From: Burkholderiales bacterium
Lineage (GTDB): Bacteria; Pseudomonadota; Gammaproteobacteria; Burkholderiales; Burkholderiaceae
NCBI GenBank assembly: GCA_947372535.1
Contig: CANBUA010000043.1
Coordinates: 1 to 22,669, forward strand
Direction of reading: 5' to 3'
Length of the DNA stretch: 22,669 nt
Below, piece by piece: positions 15,847 to 22,669 of this stretch (position 1 is the stretch's first letter; each line of letters starts with the position of its first letter). Under the pieces are notes generated by a model. It was given only the letters and a program-made list of their open reading frames with translations. It ran no database searches and was not told the origin of the DNA. The position numbers and the translations under genes were made by a program.

Positions 15847-15873
15847 TCAAGGCCGGCGCATGGGTGCCGATAT
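15847..15873 (+). promoter_or_regulatory. Sigma-28 (FliA) promoter of the second chemoreceptor
   Basis: TCAAG at 15847-15851 and GCCGATAT at 15866-15873, 14 bases apart, fit the flagellar sigma-28 consensus (T-A-A-A-G then GCCGATAA) in spacing and at 11 of 13 core positions. It is 63 bases before the ATG at 15937, so the mRNA would carry the ribosome site AAGGGA. This ties the gene to the flagellar regulon. Confidence 0.6.
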
Positions 15874-15936
15874 GCCACCCACGCAGTGGTCTCGGCCTCC
15901 TTGATGCCGGGTGATCCCTGCCACAAGGGACACCGC

Positions 15937-17481
15937 ATGTACAGCTTGCGCACATTGAGCATTGGCGCCCGATTGGGCCTGGGCTTTGCCCTGTTGATCG
16001 CCGCCTTGGCGCTGTCCGGCGCCTTCAACGCCTGGCGGCTGACGGCGGTGAACGCCGAGGTCCAGTACCTTCTGGAAGACCGCATGGTCAAGGTGGAGCA
16101 ACTCACCCAGATCAAGGACAACACCAACGTCATCGCGCGCAGCCTGCGCAACATGGCCTTGCTGCAGAGCCCGGAAGACATCGGCAAAGAGCGGCAGCGC
16201 ATCCAGGAAGCGCGCGCCAAGAATGACGCGATCTATGAGGCGCTGGACAAGACCATCCACAGCCAGGATGGGCGCGAGCACATGCAAACCACCCTTGAAG
16301 CGCGCAAGGCCTATTCGGTGGTGCTGGACGAAGCCATCAAGATGGCCTCGGACGGCCAGCGCGACGCAATGGGCAGCTTGTTGCTCACCCGGCTCCGCCC
16401 CGTGCAAAGCGCCTATTTCAAAAGCATGGACGACCTGCGCGCCTTGCAGGCCGAGAAGATGCACCAGGCCGGCAAGACGGTGGAAGAGATGACCACCACG
16501 GTGCTGTGGGCGTCGGTCGGTCTGGCCGCCGCCGCCGCTGCGCTGGGGGCCTTGCTGTCGGTGGCCATCACCCGCTCCATCACCGTGCCCATCGCCCAGG
16601 CCATGGAAGTGGCCAAGGCCGTCGCACAGGGCCACCTGAACACGCGCATCCATGCCGATGGCCACGATGAGCCTGGTCAGTTGCTGCGCTCACTCAAGGA
16701 CATGAGCGACAGCCTGGCCCGCATCGTGGGCCAGGTGCGCCACAGCAGCGACTCGATCGCCACCGGCTCCAGCCAGATCGCGTCCGGCAACGTCGACTTG
16801 TCTCACCGGACCGAAGTGCAAGCGGCCAACCTGCAGCAAACCGTGGCCTCCATGTCTCAACTGGCCTCCACCGTCACCCACAACGCCGACACCGCCCGCA
16901 GCGCCACCCAGCTGGCGGCATCGGCCAGCGCTTCCGCCAGCAAGGGCGGCGAAGTCGTGGCCCAGGTGGTGAGCACCATGGAAGGCATCAGCCACAGCTC
17001 CAGGAAGATCGGCGACATCATTGGCGTGATCGATGGCATCGCCTTCCAGACCAACATCCTCGCGCTGAACGCCGCCGTGGAAGCGGCGCGGGCCGGCGAG
17101 CAAGGCCGGGGCTTTGCCGTGGTGGCCAGTGAGGTGCGCATGCTGGCCCACCGGTCCGCTGAAGCCGCCAAGGAAATCAAGTCGCTCATCAGCCAGAGCG
17201 TGGACCAGGTGGAAGCCGGCTCCGTGCTGGTGCACAGCGCGGGCGACACCATGGACGACATCGTCACCCAGGTCAAGCGGGTGTCCGACCTGATCGGCGA
17301 GATCAGCTCGGCCACACAGGAACAGACCCAGGGCATCCAGCAGGTGAGCAGCGCCGCCGGGCAGCTGGACCAGGTGACCCAGCAAAACGCCGCCCTGGTG
17401 GAAGAATCGGCCGCCGCGGCAGGCAGCCTCCAGCATCAGGCGGCTCAGCTGGCCGAGATGGTCAGCGTGTTCAAGCTCTGA
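15937..17481 (+). CDS. Methyl-accepting chemotaxis protein
   Basis: A 514-residue chemoreceptor, paralogous to the one at 11572 in its signalling half. ATG 15937 has AAGGGA six bases upstream. Membrane helix one covers residues 8-29 ([18 protein letters not shown]), the periplasmic domain about 30-185 is rich in charged helix (four-helix-bundle type), and membrane helix two covers about 187-210. HAMP follows and then the signalling domain, with the conserved tip [20 protein letters not shown] near residue 365-385 and [17 protein letters not shown]. It ends with VSVFKL and, like its paralogue, lacks the CheR-binding pentapeptide. The periplasmic domains of the two receptors differ, so they probably sense different signals. 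A sigma-28 promoter lies at 15847-15873. Confidence 0.95.
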   Translation: MYSLRTLSIGARLGLGFALLIAALALSGAFNAWRLTAVNAEVQYLLEDRMVKVEQLTQIKDNTNVIARSLRNMALLQSPEDIGKERQRIQEARAKNDAIYEALDKTIHSQDGREHMQTTLEARKAYSVVLDEAIKMASDGQRDAMGSLLLTRLRPVQSAYFKSMDDLRALQAEKMHQAGKTVEEMTTTVLWASVGLAAAAAALGALLSVAITRSITVPIAQAMEVAKAVAQGHLNTRIHADGHDEPGQLLRSLKDMSDSLARIVGQVRHSSDSIATGSSQIASGNVDLSHRTEVQAANLQQTVASMSQLASTVTHNADTARSATQLAASASASASKGGEVVAQVVSTMEGISHSSRKIGDIIGVIDGIAFQTNILALNAAVEAARAGEQGRGFAVVASEVRMLAHRSAEAAKEIKSLISQSVDQVEAGSVLVHSAGDTMDDIVTQVKRVSDLIGEISSATQEQTQGIQQVSSAAGQLDQVTQQNAALVEESAAAAGSLQHQAAQLAEMVSVFKL

Positions 17482-17615
17482 AGCGCGCCTCGATGGCCTG
17501 AGACCAGCGCAGGCCGTGCTGGTGCGCAAACTTGGCGGCGGGCCAGTGCGGTCAGCGCCATCGAATGCCGGACAGCGGCGCGAACGGTGTTTTCATGACG
17601 GGCGTGCGGTGCGAG

Positions 17616-17621
17616 GACAAT
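17616..17621 (+). promoter_or_regulatory. -10 box (GACAAT) of arfB, probable leaderless start
   Basis: GACAAT is followed after seven bases (GGCCATC) by ATG 17629, the same spacing as at the kinase gene at 20164. With the usual distance from -10 to the first transcribed base, transcription would begin at or close to the A of that ATG. No convincing -35 is seen. Confidence 0.4.
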
Positions 17622-17628
17622 GGCCATC

Positions 17629-18024
17629 ATGCACCGCATCCCCGACCACGAATACGAGATCACGGCCATCCGGGCCCAGGGTGCCGGGGGCCAGAACGTG
17701 AACAAGGTGTCCAGCGCCATCCACCTGCGCTTCGACATCGCCGCTTCATCCCTGCACGAGGACGTCAAGGCCCGCCTGCTGGCCCTCAATGACCGCCGCA
17801 TCACCACCGAAGGCGTGCTGGTCATCAAGGCCCAGACCCATCGCAGCCAGGACATGAACCGCGCCGAAGCCGTGCACCGCCTGCACGAGCTGGTGCGCAG
17901 CGTGGCCCATGCGCCGCGCGTGCGCCGGGCCACGCGGCCCACCCTGGCCTCCAAGAAGCGCCGGCTGGAAGGCAAGCGCATCCGGTCCGAGGTCAAGGCC
18001 TCGCGCAGCGGCTCCGGCGATTGA
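17629..18024 (+). CDS. arfB: Alternative ribosome-rescue factor ArfB (peptidyl-tRNA hydrolase)
   Basis: A 131-residue protein that frees stalled ribosomes by hydrolysing peptidyl-tRNA, related to the catalytic domain of class I release factors. The catalytic GGQ lies in ITAIRAQGAGGQNVNKVSSAIHLRFD near residue 20; the family match extends over VIKAQTHRSQDMNRAEA. The C-terminal tail is strongly basic (RRATRPTLASKKRRLEGKRIRSEVKA), as needed to enter the empty mRNA channel. The full-length release-factor domains that recognise stop codons are absent, as expected. ATG 17629 is preferred because of the -10 box seven bases upstream; ATG 17620 (three residues longer) has GAGG only three bases before it and overlaps that box. 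The gene stands alone after the chemoreceptor. Confidence 0.92.
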   Translation: MHRIPDHEYEITAIRAQGAGGQNVNKVSSAIHLRFDIAASSLHEDVKARLLALNDRRITTEGVLVIKAQTHRSQDMNRAEAVHRLHELVRSVAHAPRVRRATRPTLASKKRRLEGKRIRSEVKASRSGSGD

Positions 18025-18064
18025 GCCCGGCCCATCACGGGCCTTTGCGGGCAAACGTCAAATG

Positions 18065-18093
18065 CACATTTTGCGCACCACATGTAAAATGTG
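18065..18093. promoter_or_regulatory. Inverted repeat overlapping a -10-like box before the DUF6502 gene
   Basis: CACATTTT and AAAATGTG form perfect 8-base arms separated by 13 bases, in an A/T-rich island. The right arm overlaps TAAAAT (18085-18090), a good -10 candidate for the next gene, and an internal ACATGT palindrome is at 18080-18085. Binding of a dimeric regulator here would block transcription, which suits autoregulation by the DUF6502 protein. Confidence 0.5.
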
Positions 18094-18117
18094 AGCTCCG
18101 CAGCCTCTGGCATCGAC

Positions 18118-18981
18118 ATGGCCAAGCGCCCCCACCCGCCCGCCGAGCCCTCGGCCAACACCTCCGCAAGCCCCGATCTTCGGGGCGTGGCCCATGCGCT
18201 GGCCTTGCCCCTGGCGCGCCTGGCCATGGCCCATGGCCTGCCGTGTGAGGCCGTGGTGCAGGCGGTGGAACACGCCTTCGTCGAAGCCGCCCAGGCCGCC
18301 CTGAAGGACAGCGGCCTGCCCGCCCACCGCCAGGTCAGCCGCATTGCCACGGCCACGGGCATGGGGCGGCGCGAAGTGGCACGCGTCATCGACGCCCAGC
18401 ATGAACCGGCGCCCGAGGCCCCACCGCCCACCTGGGCCAGCGAAGTCTTCACCCGCTGGGTGAGCGACCGCAGCCTGCGCACCGCCCGCGGCCAGCTCAA
18501 ACCCCTGCCCCGCACCGGCGATCACCCCAGCTTCGAGAGCCTGGCCCGCAGCGTGACCCAGCACGTGCATCCGCGCAGCTTGCTCGATGAACTGTGCCGC
18601 CTCAAGCTGGCCGAACACGATCCGCTGCGCGATACCGTGCACCTGCTCAGCGACACCTTCGTACCCCAAGGCGACCAGGCGCACATGCTGGACCTGCTGC
18701 GCGACAACGTGGGCGCCCACATGCAGGGCGCGGTGGACAACGTGCTGGGCGACGGCAGCCGGCCCCACCACGACCAGGCCGTGGTGGGCGACGAGCTGTC
18801 GGATGAATCGCTGGACATCCTGCGCGCCCATGTCGACAAGCTCTGGCAGCAGACCCTGAGCGACACCGTCAACCTCATGGCGCGCTGCATCAGCGACGAC
18901 CGCGAAGCCGGCCGCCCGGCCAGGCGGCGCATGCGCATCGGCCTGTACACCTGGGAAGACAACATGCCGCCCGACACCTGA
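18118..18981 (+). CDS. DUF6502 family protein with helix-turn-helix-like segment
   Basis: A 287-residue uncharacterised protein whose whole length matches the DUF6502 family: ALPLARLAMAHGLPCEAVVQ, then HRQVSRIATATGMGRREVARVI (residues 70-91), then ASEVFTRWVSD, then HVHPRSLLDELCRL and the later VGDELSDESLDILRA. The segment at 70-91 has the spacing and residues of a helix-turn-helix, which suggests DNA binding; this is inference. There is no signal peptide, so it acts in the cytoplasm. The start could also be GTG 18091, but that lies on the inverted repeat; ATG 18118 is preferred although no ribosome site is visible. It is followed 68 bases later by a DUF5666 lipoprotein gene, a partnership that I recall from other Burkholderiales. 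Confidence 0.88.
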   Translation: MAKRPHPPAEPSANTSASPDLRGVAHALALPLARLAMAHGLPCEAVVQAVEHAFVEAAQAALKDSGLPAHRQVSRIATATGMGRREVARVIDAQHEPAPEAPPPTWASEVFTRWVSDRSLRTARGQLKPLPRTGDHPSFESLARSVTQHVHPRSLLDELCRLKLAEHDPLRDTVHLLSDTFVPQGDQAHMLDLLRDNVGAHMQGAVDNVLGDGSRPHHDQAVVGDELSDESLDILRAHVDKLWQQTLSDTVNLMARCISDDREAGRPARRRMRIGLYTWEDNMPPDT

Positions 18982-19028
18982 TCCACCGGGCCGACCAGCC
19001 AAAGGCCAGCACCACGCGCCCATAAAAA

Positions 19029-19034
19029 GACAAT
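19029..19034 (+). promoter_or_regulatory. -10 box (GACAAT) of the DUF5666 gene
   Basis: GACAAT lies 15 bases before ATG 19050, close enough that transcription would start a few bases before the ribosome site AGAGAGGA. It suggests that the DUF5666 gene may also be transcribed by itself, apart from the DUF6502 gene. Confidence 0.35.
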
Positions 19035-19049
19035 GCAGAGAGGAAGCTC

Positions 19050-20111
19050 ATGAACACCGCACACCGGCAGGCCGCAGCGCCATGCCCGTTTCCGCACACC
19101 GCCCCAACCACCATGATGCCCACGATGGCCTGGCGCCTGCACACCTGCGCAGCCGCCGTGGCCCTGTGGCTGTCTGCATGTGGCGGCGGCGCGGATGGCC
19201 CCGACCAGATGGCCGGCGTGAGCAGTGGCGGCACGGGCAGCGTGGGCGGCGGCAAGCCCACGCTGGTGGTGGGTCGGGTGTCGGCCATGGGCCTGATCGT
19301 CAACGATGTGCATGTGGACACCGACGCCAGCACCGTCGTCACCGACACCTCCGACCAGGCCCACCCCACCGCCGTCAGCTTGAGCAGCCTGCTGCCCGGC
19401 ACCAATGTGGTCGTCGATGGCGGCACCACGGTCAAGCAGTCCGATGGCATGCACAGCGTGGCCAAAACCATTGCGCTGCACGGCCTCTTGCTGGGCGCCG
19501 TGCAATCCGTGAACACCACCGCCCGCAGCCTGCAGATCATGGACCACACCGTGGCGCTGCACCCCCAGACCCAGATCGATCCCACCTGGGTGAACGGTCT
19601 GGCCAGCATCCAGCCCGGCGACACGGTCGAGGTGTACGGCTGGCAGGACACCGCCCAGCAGCGCTACGTGGCCACCCGCCTGGCCAAACGCGACGCCGCC
19701 ACCCCCCCGCGCCTGACCGGCACGCTGGCCGCCCTGGACCTGACCCTGGGCCAATGCCAGGTGGGCACGCAGCAGATCAAGTTTGCCTGGCCCAAGGACA
19801 GCGCCCTGGTCAACGGCCAGTGGGTGGTGGGCGGCCTCTACCCCCTGCCGCCCAACGCCCAGGGCCAATGGCAGGCCCTGACCATGGACCTGGTCCAGCC
19901 CCTGGCCACCGACCGCGCCCAGATCAGCGTCGACGGCCTGATCAACCGCATCCAGGCCAACGGCCTGGTCGATGTGCAAGGCTGGCCCGTGCAGCTGCCC
20001 GCGCAAGGCTGCACGGCCTGCACCGGCCTCCAGCTGGGCGACCATGTCCGCGTGGTGGGCGCCCTGCAGGCCGGCACGGTGCTGGCCACGGAGCTGGTGC
20101 GGCAGCCCTGA
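19050..20111 (+). CDS. DUF5666 domain lipoprotein
   Basis: A 353-residue putative outer-membrane or periplasmic lipoprotein. ATG 19050 has AGAGAGGA with ideal spacing. The signal is unusual: about 28 polar residues precede the hydrophobic helix ending in ALWLSACGGG, with Cys44 the likely lipidated residue. The mature chain is rich in beta strand and built of repeated units of about 70 residues: GRVSAMGLIVNDVHVDTDAST, LHGLLLGAVQSVNTTARSL and VDGLINRIQANGLVDVQGW each open a unit of the DUF5666 type, an OB-like fold in my reading. A Cys pair in the last unit (CTAC) may form a disulfide. The function is unknown. It follows the DUF6502 gene and probably works with it. Confidence 0.87.
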   Translation: MNTAHRQAAAPCPFPHTAPTTMMPTMAWRLHTCAAAVALWLSACGGGADGPDQMAGVSSGGTGSVGGGKPTLVVGRVSAMGLIVNDVHVDTDASTVVTDTSDQAHPTAVSLSSLLPGTNVVVDGGTTVKQSDGMHSVAKTIALHGLLLGAVQSVNTTARSLQIMDHTVALHPQTQIDPTWVNGLASIQPGDTVEVYGWQDTAQQRYVATRLAKRDAATPPRLTGTLAALDLTLGQCQVGTQQIKFAWPKDSALVNGQWVVGGLYPLPPNAQGQWQALTMDLVQPLATDRAQISVDGLINRIQANGLVDVQGWPVQLPAQGCTACTGLQLGDHVRVVGALQAGTVLATELVRQP

Positions 20112-20150
20112 TGGGCCGGGCTGCACCGACGCGCACCGCAGGCCGCAGTG

Positions 20151-20156
20151 GACAAT
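20151..20156 (+). promoter_or_regulatory. -10 box (GACAAT) of the kinase gene, probable leaderless start
   Basis: GACAAT is followed after exactly seven bases (TGCCCCC) by ATG 20164, and no ribosome site precedes that ATG. The spacing puts the first transcribed base at or near the A of the ATG. No convincing -35 is seen. Confidence 0.4.
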
Positions 20157-20163
20157 TGCCCCC

Positions 20164-21522
20164 ATGGACGACACCCTGGATCAACTCCGCCAAGGCCGCC
20201 TGCGTGGCGCCCGCCGCCTGGATCTGTCTTGCGGCCTGCGCAACTTCCCGCCCGAGATCTTCGACCTGGCCGACACCCTGGAGGTGCTCAACCTCACGGG
20301 CAACCAGCTGAGTGAACTGCCCGAGGAGCTGGGCCGCTTGAGGCGACTCAAGATCCTGTTCTGCAGCGACAACGCCTTCACCCACCTGCCCGAAAGCCTG
20401 GGCACATGCCCCCAGTTGGCCATGGTGGGCTTCAAGCACAACCACATCAGCCAGGTCAGCGCCGCCAGCCTGCCCCGCGCGGCCCACTGGCTGATCCTCA
20501 CCGACAACGCCATCGCCGAGCTGCCCGACGAGATCGGTGACTGCCGCCGCCTGCGCAAGCTCATGCTGGCCGGCAACCAGCTCACGCGTCTGCCGGACAC
20601 CCTGCGGCACTGTCGTGAACTGGAGTTGCTGCGCATCTCCGACAACCGCCTGGGCGCCCTGCCCGACTGGCTGCTCCAGCTGCCCCGCCTGGCCTGGCTG
20701 GCCTACGCCGGCAACCCCTTGAGCGAAGCCGACGCTGCACAGGCCATGCAGGCCGCTGCCCGCCACACCATCGACTGGGCTGATCTGCGCATCGGGCCCC
20801 TGCTGGGCGAAGGCGCCTCGGGCCGCATCCATGCCGCCACCTGGTACCGCGATGGCCAGGCCACCGAAGTGGCGCTCAAGCTGTTCAAGGGTGACAAGAC
20901 CAGCGACGGCCTGCCCGAAAGCGAACTGGCCGCCAGCCTGGCCGCCGGCCTGCACCCGCACCTGATCGGCGCCCATGGCCTGCTGAGTGGCCACCCCCAA
21001 GGCAGCCTGGGCCTGGTGATGCCTCGCATCGCCACCGATGCCCAACCCCTGGCTGGCCCGCCCAGCTTCGACACCTGCACCCGCGACGTCTACCCAGAGG
21101 GACTGCAGCTGAGCCCCGCCCAGGTGCTGGCCATCGCCCACGCCGTGGCCGACGCCACCGCGCACCTGCATGCCCAGGGCCTGTTGCATGGCGACCTGTA
21201 CGCCCACAACACCCTGTGGAGCCCGCGCGGCGACTGCCTGCTGGGCGATTTTGGCGCCGCGGCTTTCCTGCCCCAGGCTCGGCCGGACGTAGCCCAAGCG
21301 CTGATGGCGCTGGAGGTCCGCGCCTTCGGCTGCCTTCTCGAAGAGCTGCTGCAACACGGCCCCAGCGCCACGGATCCGGCCCTGCAAAGCCTGCAAGCCT
21401 TGTGCGAACGCTGCCTGCACCCCGACCCCGCCACCCGGCCCACCCTGGCCGAGGTGAGCACCACATTGGCCACCCTGGCTTCCTACAATGGCCAGGCGAC
21501 AAGCACGCCCCCTGAACACTGA
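20164..21522 (+). CDS. Leucine-rich-repeat protein with eukaryotic-like protein kinase domain
   Basis: A 452-residue soluble protein. Residues of about 15-185 hold some seven leucine-rich repeats, such as LEVLNLTGNQLSELPEELGR and LRKLMLAGNQLTRLPDTL. Residues of about 207-445 form a protein kinase domain with the glycine loop GEGASG (215-220), the ATP-anchoring Lys239 in VALKLFK, the catalytic loop HGDLYAHN (342-349, Asp344 as base) and DFG (362-364), followed by a conserved Arg425 in TRPTLAEV. All residues needed for catalysis are present. The HGD in place of HRD marks it as a non-RD-type bacterial kinase. There is no signal peptide or membrane helix, so the repeats probably bind a cytoplasmic partner or substrate. 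The start is probably leaderless. The substrate is unknown. Confidence 0.92.
   Translation: MDDTLDQLRQGRLRGARRLDLSCGLRNFPPEIFDLADTLEVLNLTGNQLSELPEELGRLRRLKILFCSDNAFTHLPESLGTCPQLAMVGFKHNHISQVSAASLPRAAHWLILTDNAIAELPDEIGDCRRLRKLMLAGNQLTRLPDTLRHCRELELLRISDNRLGALPDWLLQLPRLAWLAYAGNPLSEADAAQAMQAAARHTIDWADLRIGPLLGEGASGRIHAATWYRDGQATEVALKLFKGDKTSDGLPESELAASLAAGLHPHLIGAHGLLSGHPQGSLGLVMPRIATDAQPLAGPPSFDTCTRDVYPEGLQLSPAQVLAIAHAVADATAHLHAQGLLHGDLYAHNTLWSPRGDCLLGDFGAAAFLPQARPDVAQALMALEVRAFGCLLEELLQHGPSATDPALQSLQALCERCLHPDPATRPTLAEVSTTLATLASYNGQATSTPPEH
21484..21489 (+). promoter_or_regulatory. Possible -10 box (TACAAT) of the DUF427 gene
   Basis: TACAAT followed by GGCC lies within the last codons of the kinase gene, 45 bases before ATG 21535. 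It matches the box seen upstream of other genes here and could give the DUF427 gene its own promoter. Confidence 0.3.
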
Positions 21523-21534
21523 GAAAGCACAACC

Positions 21535-21816
21535 ATGAAAGCCATCTGGAACGGCGCCACCCTGGCCGACAGCAACGACACCGTCGTGCTCGAAGGCAAC
21601 CACTACTTCCCCGCCGAATCGGTGAACCGCAACTACCTGCTGAGCAGCAACCACCGCACCTCGTGTTCGTTCAAGGGCCAGGCTCAATACCACGACGTCT
21701 TTGTGGATGGCAACGTCAACCCCAATGCCGCCTGGTACTACGCCGATCCCAAGGAAGGCTATGAAGCCATCCGCGGCCATGTGGCCTTCTACAAGGGCGT
21801 GCAGATCGTCGACTGA
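21535..21816 (+). CDS. DUF427 domain protein
   Basis: A 93-residue protein formed entirely by a DUF427 domain: [30 protein letters not shown] at the start, then [20 protein letters not shown] and [22 protein letters not shown]. The strand-rich pattern with several invariant aromatic residues is characteristic. GAGAAAG six bases upstream of ATG 21535 supports the start. Members of this family are of unknown or poorly defined function. It lies 12 bases after the kinase gene, so it may be cotranscribed with it, although a possible promoter is at 21484. Confidence 0.92.
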   Translation: MKAIWNGATLADSNDTVVLEGNHYFPAESVNRNYLLSSNHRTSCSFKGQAQYHDVFVDGNVNPNAAWYYADPKEGYEAIRGHVAFYKGVQIVD

Positions 21817-21859
21817 GCCGCACCGCAACGGCCCGCTGCAACCTACGTCAAACAACGTA

Positions 21860-21880
21860 TTGGGCTTGCGCGCCCGGGTT
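21860..21880. repeat. Dispersed short repeat, second copy
   Basis: TTGGGCTTGCGCGCC at 21860-21874, followed by CGGGTT, matches 4052-4066 exactly over 15 bases and continues with GGGTT after a one-base difference. The core CTTGCGCGCC occurs a third time at 4184-4193. All three lie between genes. Confidence 0.4.
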
Positions 21881-21923
21881 TCCAGAATCGGAGGGCTTGA
21901 ACCCCTTTGAACAGGAGCCCGAC

Positions 21924-22669
21924 ATGATGCACGGTGATATCTCCAGCAGCGACGACATGGTCGGCGTTGCGGTCGTCAACTACAAGATGCCTCGCTTGCA
22001 CACCAAGGCAGAGGTGCTGGAGAACGCGCACAAGATCCGACACATGATCGAGGGCATGAAGCTGGGCCTGCCCGGCCTCGATCTGGTCATCTTTCCGGAG
22101 TACAGCACCCACGGGATCATGTACGACCCCAAGGAGATGATGGACACGGCCGCCACCATCCCCGGCGAAGAGACCGACATCTTCGCCATGGCCTGTCGCA
22201 ACGCCAAGGTCTGGGGCGTGTTCTCGCTCACCGGCGAGCGCCACGAAGAGCACCCCCACAAGGTGCCCTACAACACGCTGATCCTGATGAACCCCGAGGG
22301 CGAGATCGTCCAGAAGTACCGCAAGATCATGCCGTGGACGCCCATCGAAGGCTGGTACCCGGGCGACAAGACCTATGTGTCCGACGGCCCCAAGGGGCTG
22401 AAGGTCAGCCTCATCATTTGCGATGATGGCAACTACCCCGAGATCTGGCGTGACTGCGCCATGAAGGGCGCCGAACTGATCGTGCGTTGCCAGGGCTACA
22501 TGTACCCGGCCAAAGATCAGCAGGTGCTCATGGCCAAAGCCATGGCCTGGGCCAACAACAGCTATGTGGCCGTGGCCAATGCCGCCGGCTGGGACGGCGT
22601 GTACTCCTACTTCGGCCACTCGGCCCTCATCGGCTTTGACGGCCGCACGCTGGGTGAATGCGGCGAAGA
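21924..22669 (+). CDS. amiE: Aliphatic amidase AmiE, 5' part (runs off the right edge)
   Basis: The first 248 residues of an aliphatic amidase, which hydrolyses short-chain amides such as acetamide and propionamide to the acid and ammonia. The nitrilase-superfamily triad is complete and at the family's positions: Glu59 in [10 protein letters not shown], Lys134 in [10 protein letters not shown] and Cys166 in [15 protein letters not shown]. The opening [21 protein letters not shown] and GECGE close to the edge match the usual family start and middle. ATG 21924 has AGGAG six bases upstream; ATG 21927 is less well spaced. About a hundred more residues should follow beyond the edge. Expression as a hexamer and amide induction are known for relatives, not shown here. 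Sequence unrelated to the amidase at 14349. Confidence 0.96.
   Translation, partial: MMHGDISSSDDMVGVAVVNYKMPRLHTKAEVLENAHKIRHMIEGMKLGLPGLDLVIFPEYSTHGIMYDPKEMMDTAATIPGEETDIFAMACRNAKVWGVFSLTGERHEEHPHKVPYNTLILMNPEGEIVQKYRKIMPWTPIEGWYPGDKTYVSDGPKGLKVSLIICDDGNYPEIWRDCAMKGAELIVRCQGYMYPAKDQQVLMAKAMAWANNSYVAVANAAGWDGVYSYFGHSALIGFDGRTLGECGE

Noticed and set aside
15183..16220. A 345-residue minus-strand open frame between the amidase and the second chemoreceptor
   Set aside because: It crosses the boundary of two good plus-strand genes and shows no protein motif.
18522..20174. A 550-residue minus-strand open frame
   Set aside because: It covers the DUF6502 and DUF5666 genes in antisense; no domain, start or ribosome site supports it.
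19942..21855. A 637-residue minus-strand open frame spanning the kinase, DUF427 and part of DUF5666
   Set aside because: It is the mirror of three convincing genes; its length comes from the lack of stop codons on the opposite strand of G/C-rich DNA. The composition (Gly/Gln/Ala/Val-rich) is that of a shadow frame.

Overview
The window looks like a chromosomal stretch from a high-GC betaproteobacterium of the order Burkholderiales, probably Comamonadaceae-like. The grounds are the strong G/C third-position bias, two Burkholderiales-style methyl-accepting chemotaxis proteins, a DUF6502/DUF5666 gene pair and the style of the conserved hypothetical proteins. No similarity search was possible; all names rest on motifs and recalled family features. 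No rRNA, tRNA, CRISPR array, integrase or intact transposase was seen.

Layout. 1-633 holds no supportable gene. 634-3906 is a cluster of four uncharacterised proteins, one on the minus strand and three on the plus, each with a Ser/Thr/Ala-rich N-terminus and a short motif of the form D-x-V-T-[LI]-S-x-x-A. 3907-4246 is a hairpin-rich noncoding stretch ending in a bidirectional terminator. 4247-10027 is all minus strand: a conserved hypothetical protein, a hybrid sensor kinase broken by a one-base frameshift, another hypothetical protein, a likely operon (M48 metallopeptidase fused to a pilin-like helix, SAM methyltransferase, DUF2185/Imm33-like protein), and a GFA/CENP-V zinc protein. From 10142 most genes are on the plus strand: an HExxH lipoprotein, two chemoreceptors flanking a divergent AraC-regulator/amidase pair, the ribosome-rescue factor ArfB, the DUF6502-DUF5666 pair, a leucine-rich-repeat protein kinase, a DUF427 protein and the start of the aliphatic amidase gene amiE, which runs off the right edge. 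A small lipoprotein gene (11082-11381) lies on the minus strand among them.

How the genes may work together. Sensing is a theme: two chemoreceptors, one with a convincing sigma-28 promoter, plus a PAS hybrid kinase that is probably inactive. Amide use is another: an amidase-signature enzyme beside an AraC regulator, and AmiE of the nitrilase superfamily. The most promising uncharacterised material is the four-gene D-x-V-T-L-S cluster and the DUF6502-DUF5666 pair, whose first gene encodes a helix-turn-helix-like segment and is preceded by an inverted repeat overlapping its likely -10 box. A GACAAT box recurs upstream of several genes and, in two cases, sits exactly 7 nt before an ATG, which suggests leaderless mRNAs.
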